Assembly: GCA_964351025.1 (NCBI GenBank)
Contig: CAYGLV010000003.1
Location: 1 to 64,000, forward strand
Source: CAYGLV01 sp964351025
Lineage (GTDB): Bacteria; Actinomycetota; Thermoleophilia; Gaiellales; Gaiellaceae
Length of the DNA stretch: 64,000 nt
Direction of reading: 5' to 3'
This document shows positions 14,935-23,430 of the stretch, one piece after another. The notes below the pieces were generated by a model. That model was not told the origin of the DNA. It saw only the letters and a list, made by a program, of their open reading frames with translations, and searched no databases. Positions within the stretch are counted from its first letter, which is position 1, and every line of letters begins with the position of its first letter. Made by a program: the position numbers and the translations under genes.

Positions 14935-15625
14935 AGCCCAGCGCCGCGCCGCTGAAGATCGGCTCCGCCGCGTCGGCCCCGATCCGCGCGCAGGCTGCCT
15001 CGTAGGCCTCATCGAGTCGCGCGGGGCGCGTCTGGCGGTGGCCGTCGGAGGCGACGAGCTCGGCGTGCCCACTCTCGACGAGACGCCAGGCCAGAGCGCG
15101 CGTGGCCGGGCCGTGACCTCCCAGGAGCGAGCTCGCATTCACCTGCAGGAGCCAGCCGCGCTCGACGAGGGCGTCTGCGAGGGCAGGTCGCTCGAGCACC
15201 GCATCGGAGCGCTCGGGGTGTGCGATCACCGGCAGCAGGCCGGCGCTCTCCGCGTGCTCGGCAAGCCGCACCAGGAGAGCGGCAGAGCCAGAGAAAGGCA
15301 CTTCCATCAGCACCGCCCCCGTCCCTTCCAGCTCGTAGCGGCGAAGGTCTTCTTCGAGCAGCGGTGGAGCCGGCGTGAGCTCGAAGCCGAGCCGCAGGTC
15401 GAGCCCTGCGCGTGGCGCGAGCACAGCGAAGCGCTCGCGGACCTCGCTCTCGCGCTCGCTCGTCAGCGGCAGGTGTGGCCAGACGTGCGGCGTGGCGAAG
15501 AGAACCCGCGTGCCGTGGCGCGCGGCGTCGCGGCAGAGCACCTCGCCCTCCCCCACGCCGGACGCGCCGTCGTCCCCGGAGGGAACCACGTGGCTGTGCA
15601 CGTCGACGAAGAGTGGCCTGTCCAC
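14882..15625 (-). CDS. PHP-type tyrosine phosphatase, CpsB/YwqE-like
   Basis: A 247-residue metal-dependent phosphatase of the polymerase-and-histidinol-phosphatase fold. The signature DVHSHVVPSGDDGASG opens the protein, followed by FATPHVWPHLP, VIAHPERSDAV and a late VASDGHR, all typical of manganese-dependent tyrosine phosphatases that control capsule or exopolysaccharide kinases. No tyrosine kinase or polysaccharide cluster is in the window. The GTG at 15625 is the right start because the longer frame adds 36 low-complexity residues, and a TACGCT box ends 6 nt upstream of it. It overlaps the sigA 3' end by 53 bases. Confidence 0.84.
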   Translation of the reverse strand: MDRPLFVDVHSHVVPSGDDGASGVGEGEVLCRDAARHGTRVLFATPHVWPHLPLTSERESEVRERFAVLAPRAGLDLRLGFELTPAPPLLEEDLRRYELEGTGAVLMEVPFSGSAALLVRLAEHAESAGLLPVIAHPERSDAVLERPALADALVERGWLLQVNASSLLGGHGPATRALAWRLVESGHAELVASDGHRQTRPARLDEAYEAACARIGADAAEPIFSGAALGFTSSSRLPASRVASRGA

Positions 15626-15631
15626 TCCCCC

Positions 15632-15637
15632 AGCGTA
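15632..15637 (-). promoter_or_regulatory. -10-like hexamer TACGCT before the PHP phosphatase
   Basis: On the minus strand TACGCT ends 6 nt before GTG 15625, supporting that start over the longer frame. Confidence 0.45.
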
Positions 15638-15647
15638 GCGGCGGCCC

Positions 15648-16655
15648 CTACGTGCGGAGGTAGAACTCGAGCCCTGGCGCGACCGCGCGCAGTTCGCGCA
15701 GCGCGCGCGACTCGAGCTGGCGGACGCGCTCACGGGTGATGCCGAGCCCGCTGCCGACCTCTTCGAGCGTCATCGGCGTTTGGCCGGCGAGACCGAACCG
15801 CTGCTCGAGCACGTAGCGCATGCGCGGGTGCAGCTCGGCGAGAGCGCGGTGGAGCTCGCTCGACCGCAGCCGGTCCGACGTCTGGGCGTCCGGCTGGTCG
15901 GTCTTCGTGTCCTCGAGCAGGTCGCCATAGAGGCTCTCGCCGTCGCCGACCGGCGTCTCGAGGCTGACGGTGTCCTGGATCAGCTCGAGCAACTCCCGCA
16001 CTCGCTGGGCGGGGAAGCCGCTCTCCACGGCGATCTCGTCGAGCGACGGGTCGCGGTTGAGCTTCTGCGCGAGCACGCGGCGGGAGCGCGTGACGCGGCG
16101 CACCTGCTCGGCCACGTGCACAGGCAGCCGGATGGTGCGGCCCTGCTCGGCGAGGGCGCGCGTGATCGCCTGGCGAATCCACCAGGTTGCGTACGTCGAA
16201 AGCTTGTAGCCCATCGTGTAGTCGAACTTCTCGACCGCACGAATCAGGCCGAGGTTCCCTTCCTGGATCAGGTCGAGCAGAGGGACCGGCGCCTTTGTGT
16301 AATGGCGCGTGATGGACATGACGAGGCGCAGGTTCGACTCGATCAGCTTGCGCTTGGCGTCGTCGTCGCCCTGGTCCTTGCGGCGGGCGAGCTCGCGCTC
16401 CTCCGGTGGTGTCAGCAGCTTTCCGTCGCCGATCGCTCGGACATAGAGCTTCAACGGATCCTGTGTCGCCGGCTCGAAGTCGAGGTCGATCTCGAGTTCG
16501 AGGTCCTCGGCGGCCTCGTCCGGCTCGGCCGCCGCGGGCGGCGCCGGCAAGAGCTCGAGGCGCGGCTCCGCGGCCGGCGTGCTCGCACGGGACTCAGCAA
16601 GAGGCTGGTGCTCCACGAAGCGGTTATCGGTTGCCGGTGCACGCGGCTTGAGCAC
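15648..16655 (-). CDS. sigB: Second primary-like sigma factor (SigB-like)
   Basis: A 335-residue sigma-70 family protein without a recognisable region 1.1. Its N-terminal 75 residues are acidic and low-complexity. Region 1.2 begins at DPLKLYVRAIGDGKLL; region 2 has LRLVMSITRHYTKAPVPLLDLIQEG and YATWWIRQAITRAL; region 3 RLPVHVAEQVRRV; region 4 TLEEVGSGLGITRERVRQLE. Compared with the neighbouring SigA-like factor the region 2.4 and 4.2 helices are very similar, so it likely reads related promoters, perhaps in stress or stationary phase. GTG 16655 is the assumed start; GTG 16616 is an alternative. It does not resemble WhiG/FliA. Confidence 0.87.
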   Translation of the reverse strand: MLKPRAPATDNRFVEHQPLAESRASTPAAEPRLELLPAPPAAAEPDEAAEDLELEIDLDFEPATQDPLKLYVRAIGDGKLLTPPEERELARRKDQGDDDAKRKLIESNLRLVMSITRHYTKAPVPLLDLIQEGNLGLIRAVEKFDYTMGYKLSTYATWWIRQAITRALAEQGRTIRLPVHVAEQVRRVTRSRRVLAQKLNRDPSLDEIAVESGFPAQRVRELLELIQDTVSLETPVGDGESLYGDLLEDTKTDQPDAQTSDRLRSSELHRALAELHPRMRYVLEQRFGLAGQTPMTLEEVGSGLGITRERVRQLESRALRELRAVAPGLEFYLRT

Positions 16656-16662
16656 CGCGCGA

Positions 16663-16703
16663 GGATTTGCTCGCTGGTACGCGAAGGAAAGCCGAACAAA
16701 TCC
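16663..16703. promoter_or_regulatory. Inverted repeat just upstream of the sigB-like gene
   Basis: GGATTTGCTCG (16663-16673) is repeated in inverted form at 16693-16703 with one mismatch. It starts 8 bases before the presumed sigB start and could be an operator or a leader hairpin. Confidence 0.35.
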
Positions 16704-16772
16704 TTCACACGCGGCGCCTTTCGGCCGACTACGGTGAGTGTCACGGGCGCCACGGGTGTCCGGACGGCCTCC

Positions 16773-16778
16773 TAGGAT
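16773..16778 (+). promoter_or_regulatory. -10-like hexamer TAGGAT before the amidotransferase
   Basis: TAGGAT ends 8 nt before ATG 16787. Confidence 0.45.
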
Positions 16779-16786
16779 CGAGCGAC

Positions 16787-17584
16787 ATGTGCGGTATAGC
16801 GGGATATAGCCTCTCCAGCGGATCGCCCGCCGATCGGACGCTTGCCGCGCAAGCGCTCCTCGCCGGGATCGCGGAGCGCGGGGCCGACGCGGTCGGCTAC
16901 GCCTACCGTGAGGATGCGGGACCGATCCGGGTGTACAAGCAGCGCTCCGGCGCAAGCGCGTTGCTCGACCAGCTCAGGGTTCCCGCCGCGGCCACCCAGG
17001 TGCTCGTGCACGTTCGTGACTACACCAAGGGTCACCCGACGATCGAGGCCAACAACCACCCCATTCGCCACGGCGCCGTGGTCGGGGTCCACAACGGAAT
17101 CGTCGTCAACGACGACGAGCTGTTGGCCCGCTACGGCCTCGAGCGTGCGCATCCCGACATGACGGTTGATTCGGAGGCGATCTTCGCGCTGGTGGAGCGG
17201 AACGGCGGGGATGCGGCAGCGCTCGAGGAGATGCAGGGCGCGATCGCGACCTCGTGGCTCGACGAGCGCGCTCCCGCAACTCTGTTCCTCGCCCGCGGCG
17301 CCTACCGGCCGCTCTGGATCGGCACGTCCTCCGACGAGTTCTTCTTCGCCTCGACGCGCGACGCGCTCGAGGTCGTGGAGCGCGCGCTCCGCAAGACCCT
17401 CCGCAAGCGTGAAGTCTCCGAGGGAACCCTGCTCCGGGTCGAGAGCGGCAAGATCGTCGGGCGTTCACGCTTCCACCCCGACCGTTCCTACTGTGAAGAG
17501 AACGCTCTGCCCGCCGTTCGCGCCCCCCAAGAGGGCGTGTTCTGCCTCGAGCGCATCGCGGCGATCGTCGCCGCAGCGGCCTAG
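16787..17584 (+). CDS. Stand-alone class II glutamine amidotransferase
   Basis: A 265-residue Ntn-type glutaminase domain beginning MCGIAGYSL, where Cys2 becomes the N-terminal nucleophile. Other family residues are VHVRDYTKGHPTIEANNHPIRHG, the HNGIV oxyanion loop, and DSEAIFALVE. It ends where a synthase domain would begin in GlmS, PurF or AsnB, so it supplies ammonia to an unknown partner or acts as a free glutaminase. It is not GatD, which belongs to class I and is encoded at 25.1 kb. The TAG stop forms a CTAG palindrome with the next gene, on the opposite strand. Confidence 0.85.
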   Translation: MCGIAGYSLSSGSPADRTLAAQALLAGIAERGADAVGYAYREDAGPIRVYKQRSGASALLDQLRVPAAATQVLVHVRDYTKGHPTIEANNHPIRHGAVVGVHNGIVVNDDELLARYGLERAHPDMTVDSEAIFALVERNGGDAAALEEMQGAIATSWLDERAPATLFLARGAYRPLWIGTSSDEFFFASTRDALEVVERALRKTLRKREVSEGTLLRVESGKIVGRSRFHPDRSYCEENALPAVRAPQEGVFCLERIAAIVAAAA

Positions 17585-18270
17585 CCTCGGCTGACGGTGC
17601 CGTCGGCCGCCACGGCCGCGCCGTCCTCCAGCAGTCGCGCCCGCACGAGGAACTGGAACGCGGCCCAGCCGCCCGGGCGCACGTCGATCATCCGGTACAC
17701 CTGCCACTCGGTCAGCAGGCCGGGATCGGCTCGGCGGGCCTCGGCCCAGTCGGCCATCCTCGGGAGGCGGCCTTGCCGTTGCGCGAGCGCCGCGCCCTGT
17801 GCGACCGCTCGCTCCAGGCGCTCGTCCCCCACCGGCACGTCGAACCCGGCTTCGCGCAACGCAGTCGTGAGCGAGCCGAAGGTGTGCCAGATCAGTGATT
17901 TCGAGGGCATCGCGCCGCGACGCGCCTCAATGTCGCGTGCGGTCGGCGTACGCCCGAGCTCGTCTCCGAGCCCGCGCAGCAGGCCGAGCAGCTCATCCCT
18001 CGTGACGAAGCGGCGCGGCACGAGACCCGCCTCGCGCTTGGCCACGTTCCAGCCTCCGAATCGCTCGATCACCGTCTGCGGGTGCACCTTCGTCTCGGGA
18101 TCGGCCACGAACTCCCGCATCGTGGGTGACCGTCCGAGCCGCACGGCACAGGAACGCAGCTCGGCGAGCATCTCGTCGTCGGAGTAGCGACGGCGGATAC
18201 CTGCACGGAACTCGGCGAGCGCCGCCTCGTCGATAGCGGCGACCGTGAGTCGCCGCCGGGGGCCGGCCAT
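17581..18270 (-). CDS. HNH-associated repeat protein, putative DNA-binding
   Basis: A 229-residue protein built of three copies of a roughly 60-residue helical module. Copy 1 (about 29-83) reads YSDDEMLAELRSCAVRLGRSP...FGGWNVAKREAGL, copy 2 (89-144) TRDELLGLLRGLGDELGRTP...FGSLTTALREAGF, and copy 3 is diverged (152-217). This is the repeat found next to HNH homing nucleases, thought to bind DNA; no nuclease domain is present here. Function is unknown. The start ATG is 6 nt downstream of a TAAGCT box. It ends in the CTAG shared with the amidotransferase. Confidence 0.72.
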   Translation of the reverse strand: MAGPRRRLTVAAIDEAALAEFRAGIRRRYSDDEMLAELRSCAVRLGRSPTMREFVADPETKVHPQTVIERFGGWNVAKREAGLVPRRFVTRDELLGLLRGLGDELGRTPTARDIEARRGAMPSKSLIWHTFGSLTTALREAGFDVPVGDERLERAVAQGAALAQRQGRLPRMADWAEARRADPGLLTEWQVYRMIDVRPGGWAAFQFLVRARLLEDGAAVAADGTVSRG

Positions 18271-18276
18271 GCAAAT

Positions 18277-18282
18277 AGCTTA
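18277..18282 (-). promoter_or_regulatory. -10-like hexamer TAAGCT before the HNH-repeat gene
   Basis: On the minus strand TAAGCT ends 6 nt before ATG 18270. Confidence 0.45.
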
Positions 18283-18355
18283 GAGCTTTTTGCAAGGAAT
18301 GCAAGAACGTCCGAGCGCACGTCCACCGCTCCGCGGCTCGCCGCTGGCTCTGAGG

Positions 18356-21088
18356 CTAGGAGACGGCGCGCAGGAGCGACTTCGTGCGGCCGGCGTCCCC
18401 GCTATCCAGACTCTCGAGCGGGAGGATCCGGTCGAGGGCGGCAACGCAGCGGGCGCAGAACTGCGAGCCCGCCTGCCGGCGCAGCTCTTCGAGCGCCTCG
18501 TCGAGCGGCCGCGCAGCGCGGTAGATGCGCGTTGTCAGCATCGAGTCGAGTGCGTCGGCGACGTGGATGATGCGAGCTCCCAGCGGGATCTCCTCGCCCT
18601 TCAGGCGATCCGGGTAGCCGGTGCCGTCGAAGCGCTCGTGGTGGTGCCGGATCGACGGAACCGCATCGTCGAGGAAGCCGAGGCGATCGATGATGCGCGC
18701 GCCTTCGTCAGCGTGTCGCTGCATCAGTGCCCACTCCTCCTCGGTGAGGCTCGCCGGCTTCAGAAGGATCGAGTCCGGGATCGCGAGCTTGCCGATGTCG
18801 TGGAAGAGCGCAGCATGGCCGAGCAGGTCGAGCTCGGCCTGCGAGAGCTTGAGCTCCCGGCCGATTGCCAGAGCGAGCTGCTGGACGCGGCGCGAGTGGC
18901 CCGCCGTGTACGCGTCGCGCGCGTCTACCGTCGCCGAGAGGCTCTCCATCGCCGCCGTCGAGCGCTCCTTGAGCAGCCGGTTCGCCTGCTCGAGCGAGAC
19001 GTTCTGCGTGTGGATGGTCTCGGCCGCCTGACGGAGCTTCTGGGCCGAACGCCTCGTGTGTGAGAGGTACGCCTCCTGCGTCTTGCGCATGAGCAGCAGC
19101 GGCACTGCGAAGACCGCGACCGCGTAGAGGCCGGCCGCGTGGTACCCGATCGCGATCACGCCGGCGATGAAGCCGTAGACGACGTAGTGCGGCGCGAGCC
19201 ATGCGAAGCGCTCATGCCAGACGCGCCACCACTTCTCGCGGCCCTCGAGCGCAAGCGCGAGCGACAGGAGGCCGGTGTTGACGGCGAAGTAGACGGCCCC
19301 GGCGGCGAGGCCGGCAGCCGCAGTGACGAGCTCGCCGAGGGGGCCCTGGAAGCCGGCGGCAAACACGCCGGCCGCGGCGAGCGAGGCGAGCGAGAGCGCA
19401 CCGATGTTGAAGAAGTGCCGGTCGATGGGTGCGCGGCGCGCGCTCCACTCGACGACGGACGTCGTGAGCGCGAGCGCAAGCGCGGCGCGGGGGCCGAAGA
19501 GGGCAGCACCAGCGAGCGCGCCGACGGCGCTGACCGAGATCGATCCGTCGTCCACCTCGAGCGAGAGCGCCTGGCCGACACCGACGAGGAGGAGGATCGC
19601 GAGCAGGCCGACCACGTCCGTTGAGGCGCCGAGCGCGATCCCGGCGGCGCCGGCGGCGATGCCGAGGGCGGCCACGAACACGACGAGCGTCACCAGCCGC
19701 TTCGAAAGCTCGACGAAGCGTGGACCCTCGACGCTGTGCGTCGTGTGGCGGCGCACCTGCGCCGGCAGCTCGGGAACGTGTGCGAGCGGGCCGAGATCGC
19801 CGTCCTCGGAAGGTACGGCCACGAGGTCGCTCCGCTCGACCGGAGTCAGCAGCGGCTCGGAGCTGGCACCGAGCACGCGGTTGCGCCCCTGGAGCTTCGC
19901 CCGGTACACAGCGAGGTCGGCCTGGTGGATGAGAGCGTTCGCGTCGACTGCGTCTCCGGGAAAGCCGGAGACCCCGATCGAGATCGTGGCGCGAATCGGC
20001 TCGCTGGAGGTCTCGACCTCGAAGCGCCTGTCCGCGACGGCGCGGCGGATCCGCTCGGCGATCTCGAGCGCCTGCTCGACCGGCGTCTCGGGGAGCAGGA
20101 TGCTGAACTCCTCACCGCCGAACCGGGCGGGGACGTCGTAGTGGCGGAGCTGCGCGCGGAAGACGTCGGCGATGCCCTTGAGGACGGCGTCACCCGCGAG
20201 GTGCCCATAGGTGTTGTTGATGTCGCGCAGGAGGTCGAGGTCGGCCATGATCAGCGACAAGGGCCGCTCGAAACGTCCGGCGCGCGCCACCTCCTCCGAC
20301 AAAGCGCTCGCGAAGTGGCGGGCGTTGAAGAGCCCCGTCTTCGGATCGACGCGGGCCTCGGCCTCGAGCTGAGGCACCGACAGCGCGCGATGAATGAGGA
20401 CCAGCGGTGCGATCGCAAACGGGATCAACCACGGGTTCCAGAGCCAGAAGGCGGCCACCCCCACTCCGAGCGCGGCGAACACGACCTCGGTGGAGAGGTG
20501 CTGGAACGAGAAGAGCATCCGCATCGGCTGCCCCCGGCCGAGCAGGAGCATGGGCGCGATCACGGCAGAGTTGAGCGTGACGAAGACGACGGCTGCGGCG
20601 GCGCCCGCGAGCGCGAAGCGGGCGTCCGGGTTCGCGACCACGCCGTCGAGGCTCTGCACGCCGCGCGCGGCGCCCCAGGCACCCATCGTCGCGAGCGTGT
20701 AGTTGAAGATGTTGAAGCTCTGGATGTACCAGGCCGCGCGGCTGCGAAGCCACTCGGGGACATGCTGAACGATCGCGATCAGCGCGACGAGCTCCGGCGG
20801 GAGCAGAAGGGCGGCCGGCAGCAGGATCACGCCGGTCGTGTGGTAGGACCGGTTGCCCGGCGTGCGGACGACGAAGAGCTGGGCGAGTGCGACGCTTGTG
20901 CCGAGGATCACAAACGTCGTCCAGTCGCGTGTGTGCTGGTCGATCCGGAGCACGAACGGCCCGGTAACAGCAACCGCGATCAGGGCGACGATGACGAAGT
21001 AGGCGGACGCCTTGGGCGACAGGCGCGTCGAGGCGCCGTCGCCGATGCGCGGAGGCTCGAAAGCCGCGTCGGAAGGGATCGCGCTCAT
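18356..21088 (-). CDS. Membrane GGDEF / HD-GYP dual c-di-GMP enzyme
   Basis: A 910-residue protein with two membrane blocks and two enzymes in alternation. The order is membrane helices (about 28-235), a GGDEF diguanylate cyclase (about 245-407, active-site GGEEF at 324-328), a second membrane block (about 463-668), a coiled linker, and an HD-GYP phosphodiesterase (about 700-880; HDIGK at 763-767, HHERFDGTGYPD at 816-827). Both catalytic motifs look intact, so one polypeptide could make and break c-di-GMP under separate membrane-sensed inputs. No RxxD inhibitory site was found before GGEEF. A possible receptor, the RsiG-like protein, is encoded 9 kb away. It stands alone, leftward. Confidence 0.93.
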   Translation of the reverse strand: MSAIPSDAAFEPPRIGDGASTRLSPKASAYFVIVALIAVAVTGPFVLRIDQHTRDWTTFVILGTSVALAQLFVVRTPGNRSYHTTGVILLPAALLLPPELVALIAIVQHVPEWLRSRAAWYIQSFNIFNYTLATMGAWGAARGVQSLDGVVANPDARFALAGAAAAVVFVTLNSAVIAPMLLLGRGQPMRMLFSFQHLSTEVVFAALGVGVAAFWLWNPWLIPFAIAPLVLIHRALSVPQLEAEARVDPKTGLFNARHFASALSEEVARAGRFERPLSLIMADLDLLRDINNTYGHLAGDAVLKGIADVFRAQLRHYDVPARFGGEEFSILLPETPVEQALEIAERIRRAVADRRFEVETSSEPIRATISIGVSGFPGDAVDANALIHQADLAVYRAKLQGRNRVLGASSEPLLTPVERSDLVAVPSEDGDLGPLAHVPELPAQVRRHTTHSVEGPRFVELSKRLVTLVVFVAALGIAAGAAGIALGASTDVVGLLAILLLVGVGQALSLEVDDGSISVSAVGALAGAALFGPRAALALALTTSVVEWSARRAPIDRHFFNIGALSLASLAAAGVFAAGFQGPLGELVTAAAGLAAGAVYFAVNTGLLSLALALEGREKWWRVWHERFAWLAPHYVVYGFIAGVIAIGYHAAGLYAVAVFAVPLLLMRKTQEAYLSHTRRSAQKLRQAAETIHTQNVSLEQANRLLKERSTAAMESLSATVDARDAYTAGHSRRVQQLALAIGRELKLSQAELDLLGHAALFHDIGKLAIPDSILLKPASLTEEEWALMQRHADEGARIIDRLGFLDDAVPSIRHHHERFDGTGYPDRLKGEEIPLGARIIHVADALDSMLTTRIYRAARPLDEALEELRRQAGSQFCARCVAALDRILPLESLDSGDAGRTKSLLRAVS

Positions 21089-21273
21089 CGTGTCGGTACC
21101 GGCTCCCGCATGCCCTGCCTCTCTCGTCTGTTCTCGGGGCCCTCGCCGGCGCGCGCCGGCCGCAGTGAGAGTCCGAGTCGGTGTCGTACGGACGGCAACT
21201 TAGGCGTTGGGGGGGGGCATCACTCATCCCCCATTGGGGGTACCGAGACTCAGGATCCCCCCGAAGGGTGAAG

Positions 21274-21302
21274 CCGGGGCCGGCCGCTTGGGCCGGCCCC
21301 GG
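21274..21302 (-). terminator. Strong GC hairpin after the subtilase gene
   Basis: Exact 12-bp stem (21274-21285 with 21291-21302) around a 5-nt loop, 11 bases beyond the subtilase stop. No T-tract follows on the minus strand. Confidence 0.65.
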
Positions 21303-21313
21303 AAGTCACTCAC

Positions 21314-23220
21314 CTACGGGATCGGGACTTCGGCCGGGATCGTGAGATCCGGATCGGCCGCTGCAGCCTCTTCCTCGATCGGCGTCAGCTCGTAGCCGTC
21401 GAGGTCGAGCACGTCGCCGTCGGCCGCGTCCTCCCAGGATACGTCCGTCCAGGACACGTCCGAGGTGGCGACGTCCGTCCAGGAGACGTCGCTCCNNNNN
21501 NNNNNNNNNNNNNNNNNNNNNNNNNNNNNNNNNNNNNNNNNNNNNNNNNNNNNNNNNNNNNNNNNNNNNNNNNNNNNNNNNNNNNNNNNNNNNNNACGTC
21601 CGTCCAGGACACGTCCGAGGTGGCGACGTCCGTCCAGGAGACGTCGCTCCAGGAGACCGAGTCCCAGGAGACGTCGCTCCAGGAGACCGAATCCCACGAG
21701 ACCGAATCCCAAGACACGTCCGTCCACGAGACGTCCGTCCAGCTCACCGCGTCGAACACGGGGCCGTCGGCGCTGGCGATCACGAACCGGTTGAGCGCCA
21801 GGTTCGGGTTGGCCGCGTTCTTCGGCAGGGTGCCGGCGCGGGCCGCGTTGACCTGGCCGACGCCGCAGGAGCCGGGGGCCGCCTGCGGGACAGCACGGGC
21901 GCGGGCCATCATCGTCGCCTTCACCTCGTCCGGCGTGAGCGCCGGGAAACGGGCGAGGAGCTGGGCCGCGATGCCCGAGACGACAGGCGTCGCGAACGAC
22001 GTGCCCGACAGCTCGATGTAGCCGCCGCCGACGAGCTTGTCGGCCTTCAGTGCCGCGAGCGTCGAGCCGAGCGGGACCGGGCCGACCATGTAGCGGCCGG
22101 AAGCGCAGATCTCAGGCTTCCAGAAGCCGTCGTACGTCCTGCCGTAGGCCGACCACGGCGCCCTGCCGTCGTCGCCGATCTTGGCCGTGCCGCCGAGGTC
22201 CATCGCACCGACGGTGATCACGAACGGGTCGTTGCCGGGCGCATAGCGCACCCCGCTCGGGCCCGTCGCGCTGCCGTAGTTGCCGGCAGCCGCCACGACA
22301 ACGACGCCGCCGAACCAGAGCTTCTCGACCGCCCGGTCGAGCGGGTCGTTGTAGAACGGCCCGATCGCGCCGGAGTGCAGCGAGAAGTTGGCGACGCGGA
22401 TGTTGTACGCGCTCTTGTTCTGGTAGATCCATTCGGCCGCGGCGATGACGTCGCTCGTCCGGCCCATGCCGGTGTCGTCCATCACGTCGAGCATCACGAT
22501 GTCGGCGTTCGGCGCCGCACCGGCATAGCCGGCAGCGGAGCCCGCGGCGATCCCGGCGACGAACGTGCCGTGGCCGCGACCGTCGCCGGCCGAGTTGTTC
22601 GGCAGCGACGTCATGTTCACGGACGTCACGTTCCGCCCGGCGAAATCGAGCTTGCTCGTGTCGATCCCGGAGTCGACGAACGCGATTGCGGGGGCCTTCG
22701 GGCCACTCCACAGCCGCGCCACGCCGCTCTCGTGCGGCCAGAGCTGCGTCGAGGAGTACGCGACCCCCTTCACGGCAGCGTCCTCGGTGACGATCAGGCC
22801 CTTGATCTTGGCCAGCTTGCTGAGCTCCTTGGCGGTCAACTCCATGGTGAAGGCGTTGATCAGCCCCAGCTTGCGCTGGTACTTGCCCAGCTTGCGCGCA
22901 GCCTTCTCGGCGTCCGGCGAGGTCTGATCGACCTGCACGATCACCTTGACGACTGCGTCCGGGGACTTGCTCGCCTTGTCCTTCAACTGCTGGGAGACAA
23001 ACGAGACGTCGCCCGCGGCCGGTGCGCCAGGAGCGCCCGACCCGGCGGCTGCCGTAGCCGCAAGTGGCACGGCGAACGCCAGCACACCGATAAACGTTAC
23101 GAGCCCGCGGCCTCCCTTGCCCCAAAGGGCGCTGGAGCGGAACTCTCCCCCGCGGTTGCCCGAGCCCCAGAGCGCGCTCTGACGCACGTCGCCGCGAGTG
23201 CCGCATGTCCTACGTGACAT
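21314..23220 (-). CDS. Exported subtilase with SALWG head repeats and SWxD tail repeats (interrupted by a gap)
   Basis: An S8 serine protease. Residues 14-41 hold two copies of a SALWGxGxRG motif ahead of a membrane or signal segment (about 39-58), then an I9-like propeptide (about 88-152). The catalytic domain has Asp183 (VDSGID), His217 (GRGHGTFVAG), Asn314 (AAGNYGS) and Ser408 (LSGTSFATP). From residue 491 come ten visible pentads of the type VSWTD/VSWSD/VSWDS, then 100 N. Beyond the gap are more pentads and a tail ending DLTIPAEVPIP. The reading frame across the gap cannot be followed because its length is arbitrary. A good ribosome-binding site AAGGAGA precedes the ATG. It is secreted or surface-tethered; the substrate is unknown. 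Confidence 0.88.
21428..21750 (-). repeat. Tandem 15-bp units coding for SWxD pentapeptides
   Basis: The 3' part of the subtilase gene is an array of 15-bp units encoding V-S-W-x-D, with an occasional V-A-T-S-D. A 55-bp stretch at 21441-21495 is repeated identically at 21596-21650, on the two sides of the gap. The gap therefore lies inside the array, and the true number of repeats is unknown. Confidence 0.85.
21496..21595. other. Assembly gap, 100 N
   Basis: Exactly 100 N, a conventional placeholder for a gap of unknown length. The two sides read in different frames if 100 is taken literally, so the true spacing is not 100. Confidence 0.97.
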
Positions 23221-23417
23221 TCTCTCTCCTTGTCCGCGCCACAGCGCGTGCCGCCTGTTTACTCCGCAGTGCCGACGCCGGACCGCATGAGCCGGCCGCC
23301 GGAAACTGGAACCGCGCGTACCGTATGCCCCGTCCCGCCCCCACTCCTCCCCCTTTATGGGGAGAGGGAACCAAGTTCACTCGAACGGGGGAGTACCTGT
23401 CCTCCACCGCGAGCGGC

Positions 23418-23423
23418 TACGCT
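23418..23423 (+). promoter_or_regulatory. -10-like hexamer TACGCT before murT
   Basis: TACGCT ends 7 nt before ATG 23431. Confidence 0.35.
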
Positions 23424-23430
23424 CGCCCCC

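Noticed and set aside
13810..16655. One of the two sigma factors being WhiG, the partner of the RsiG-like protein
   Set aside because: Both have region 1.2 and primary-type regions 2-4, unlike WhiG/FliA, and neither is next to the rsiG-like gene.
21496..21595. Frameshift or pseudogene in the subtilase
   Set aside because: The apparent frame change arises from treating the arbitrary 100 N as real length; repeats on both sides read the same way.
21428..21750. CRISPR-like or simple DNA repeat array
   Set aside because: Units are 15 bp without spacers and keep a reading frame coding for VSWxD within the subtilase, so it is a protein repeat.
23221..23430. c-di-AMP or c-di-GMP riboswitch ahead of the subtilase
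   Set aside because: Some GC-rich pairing is present but none of the conserved aptamer sequences could be matched.
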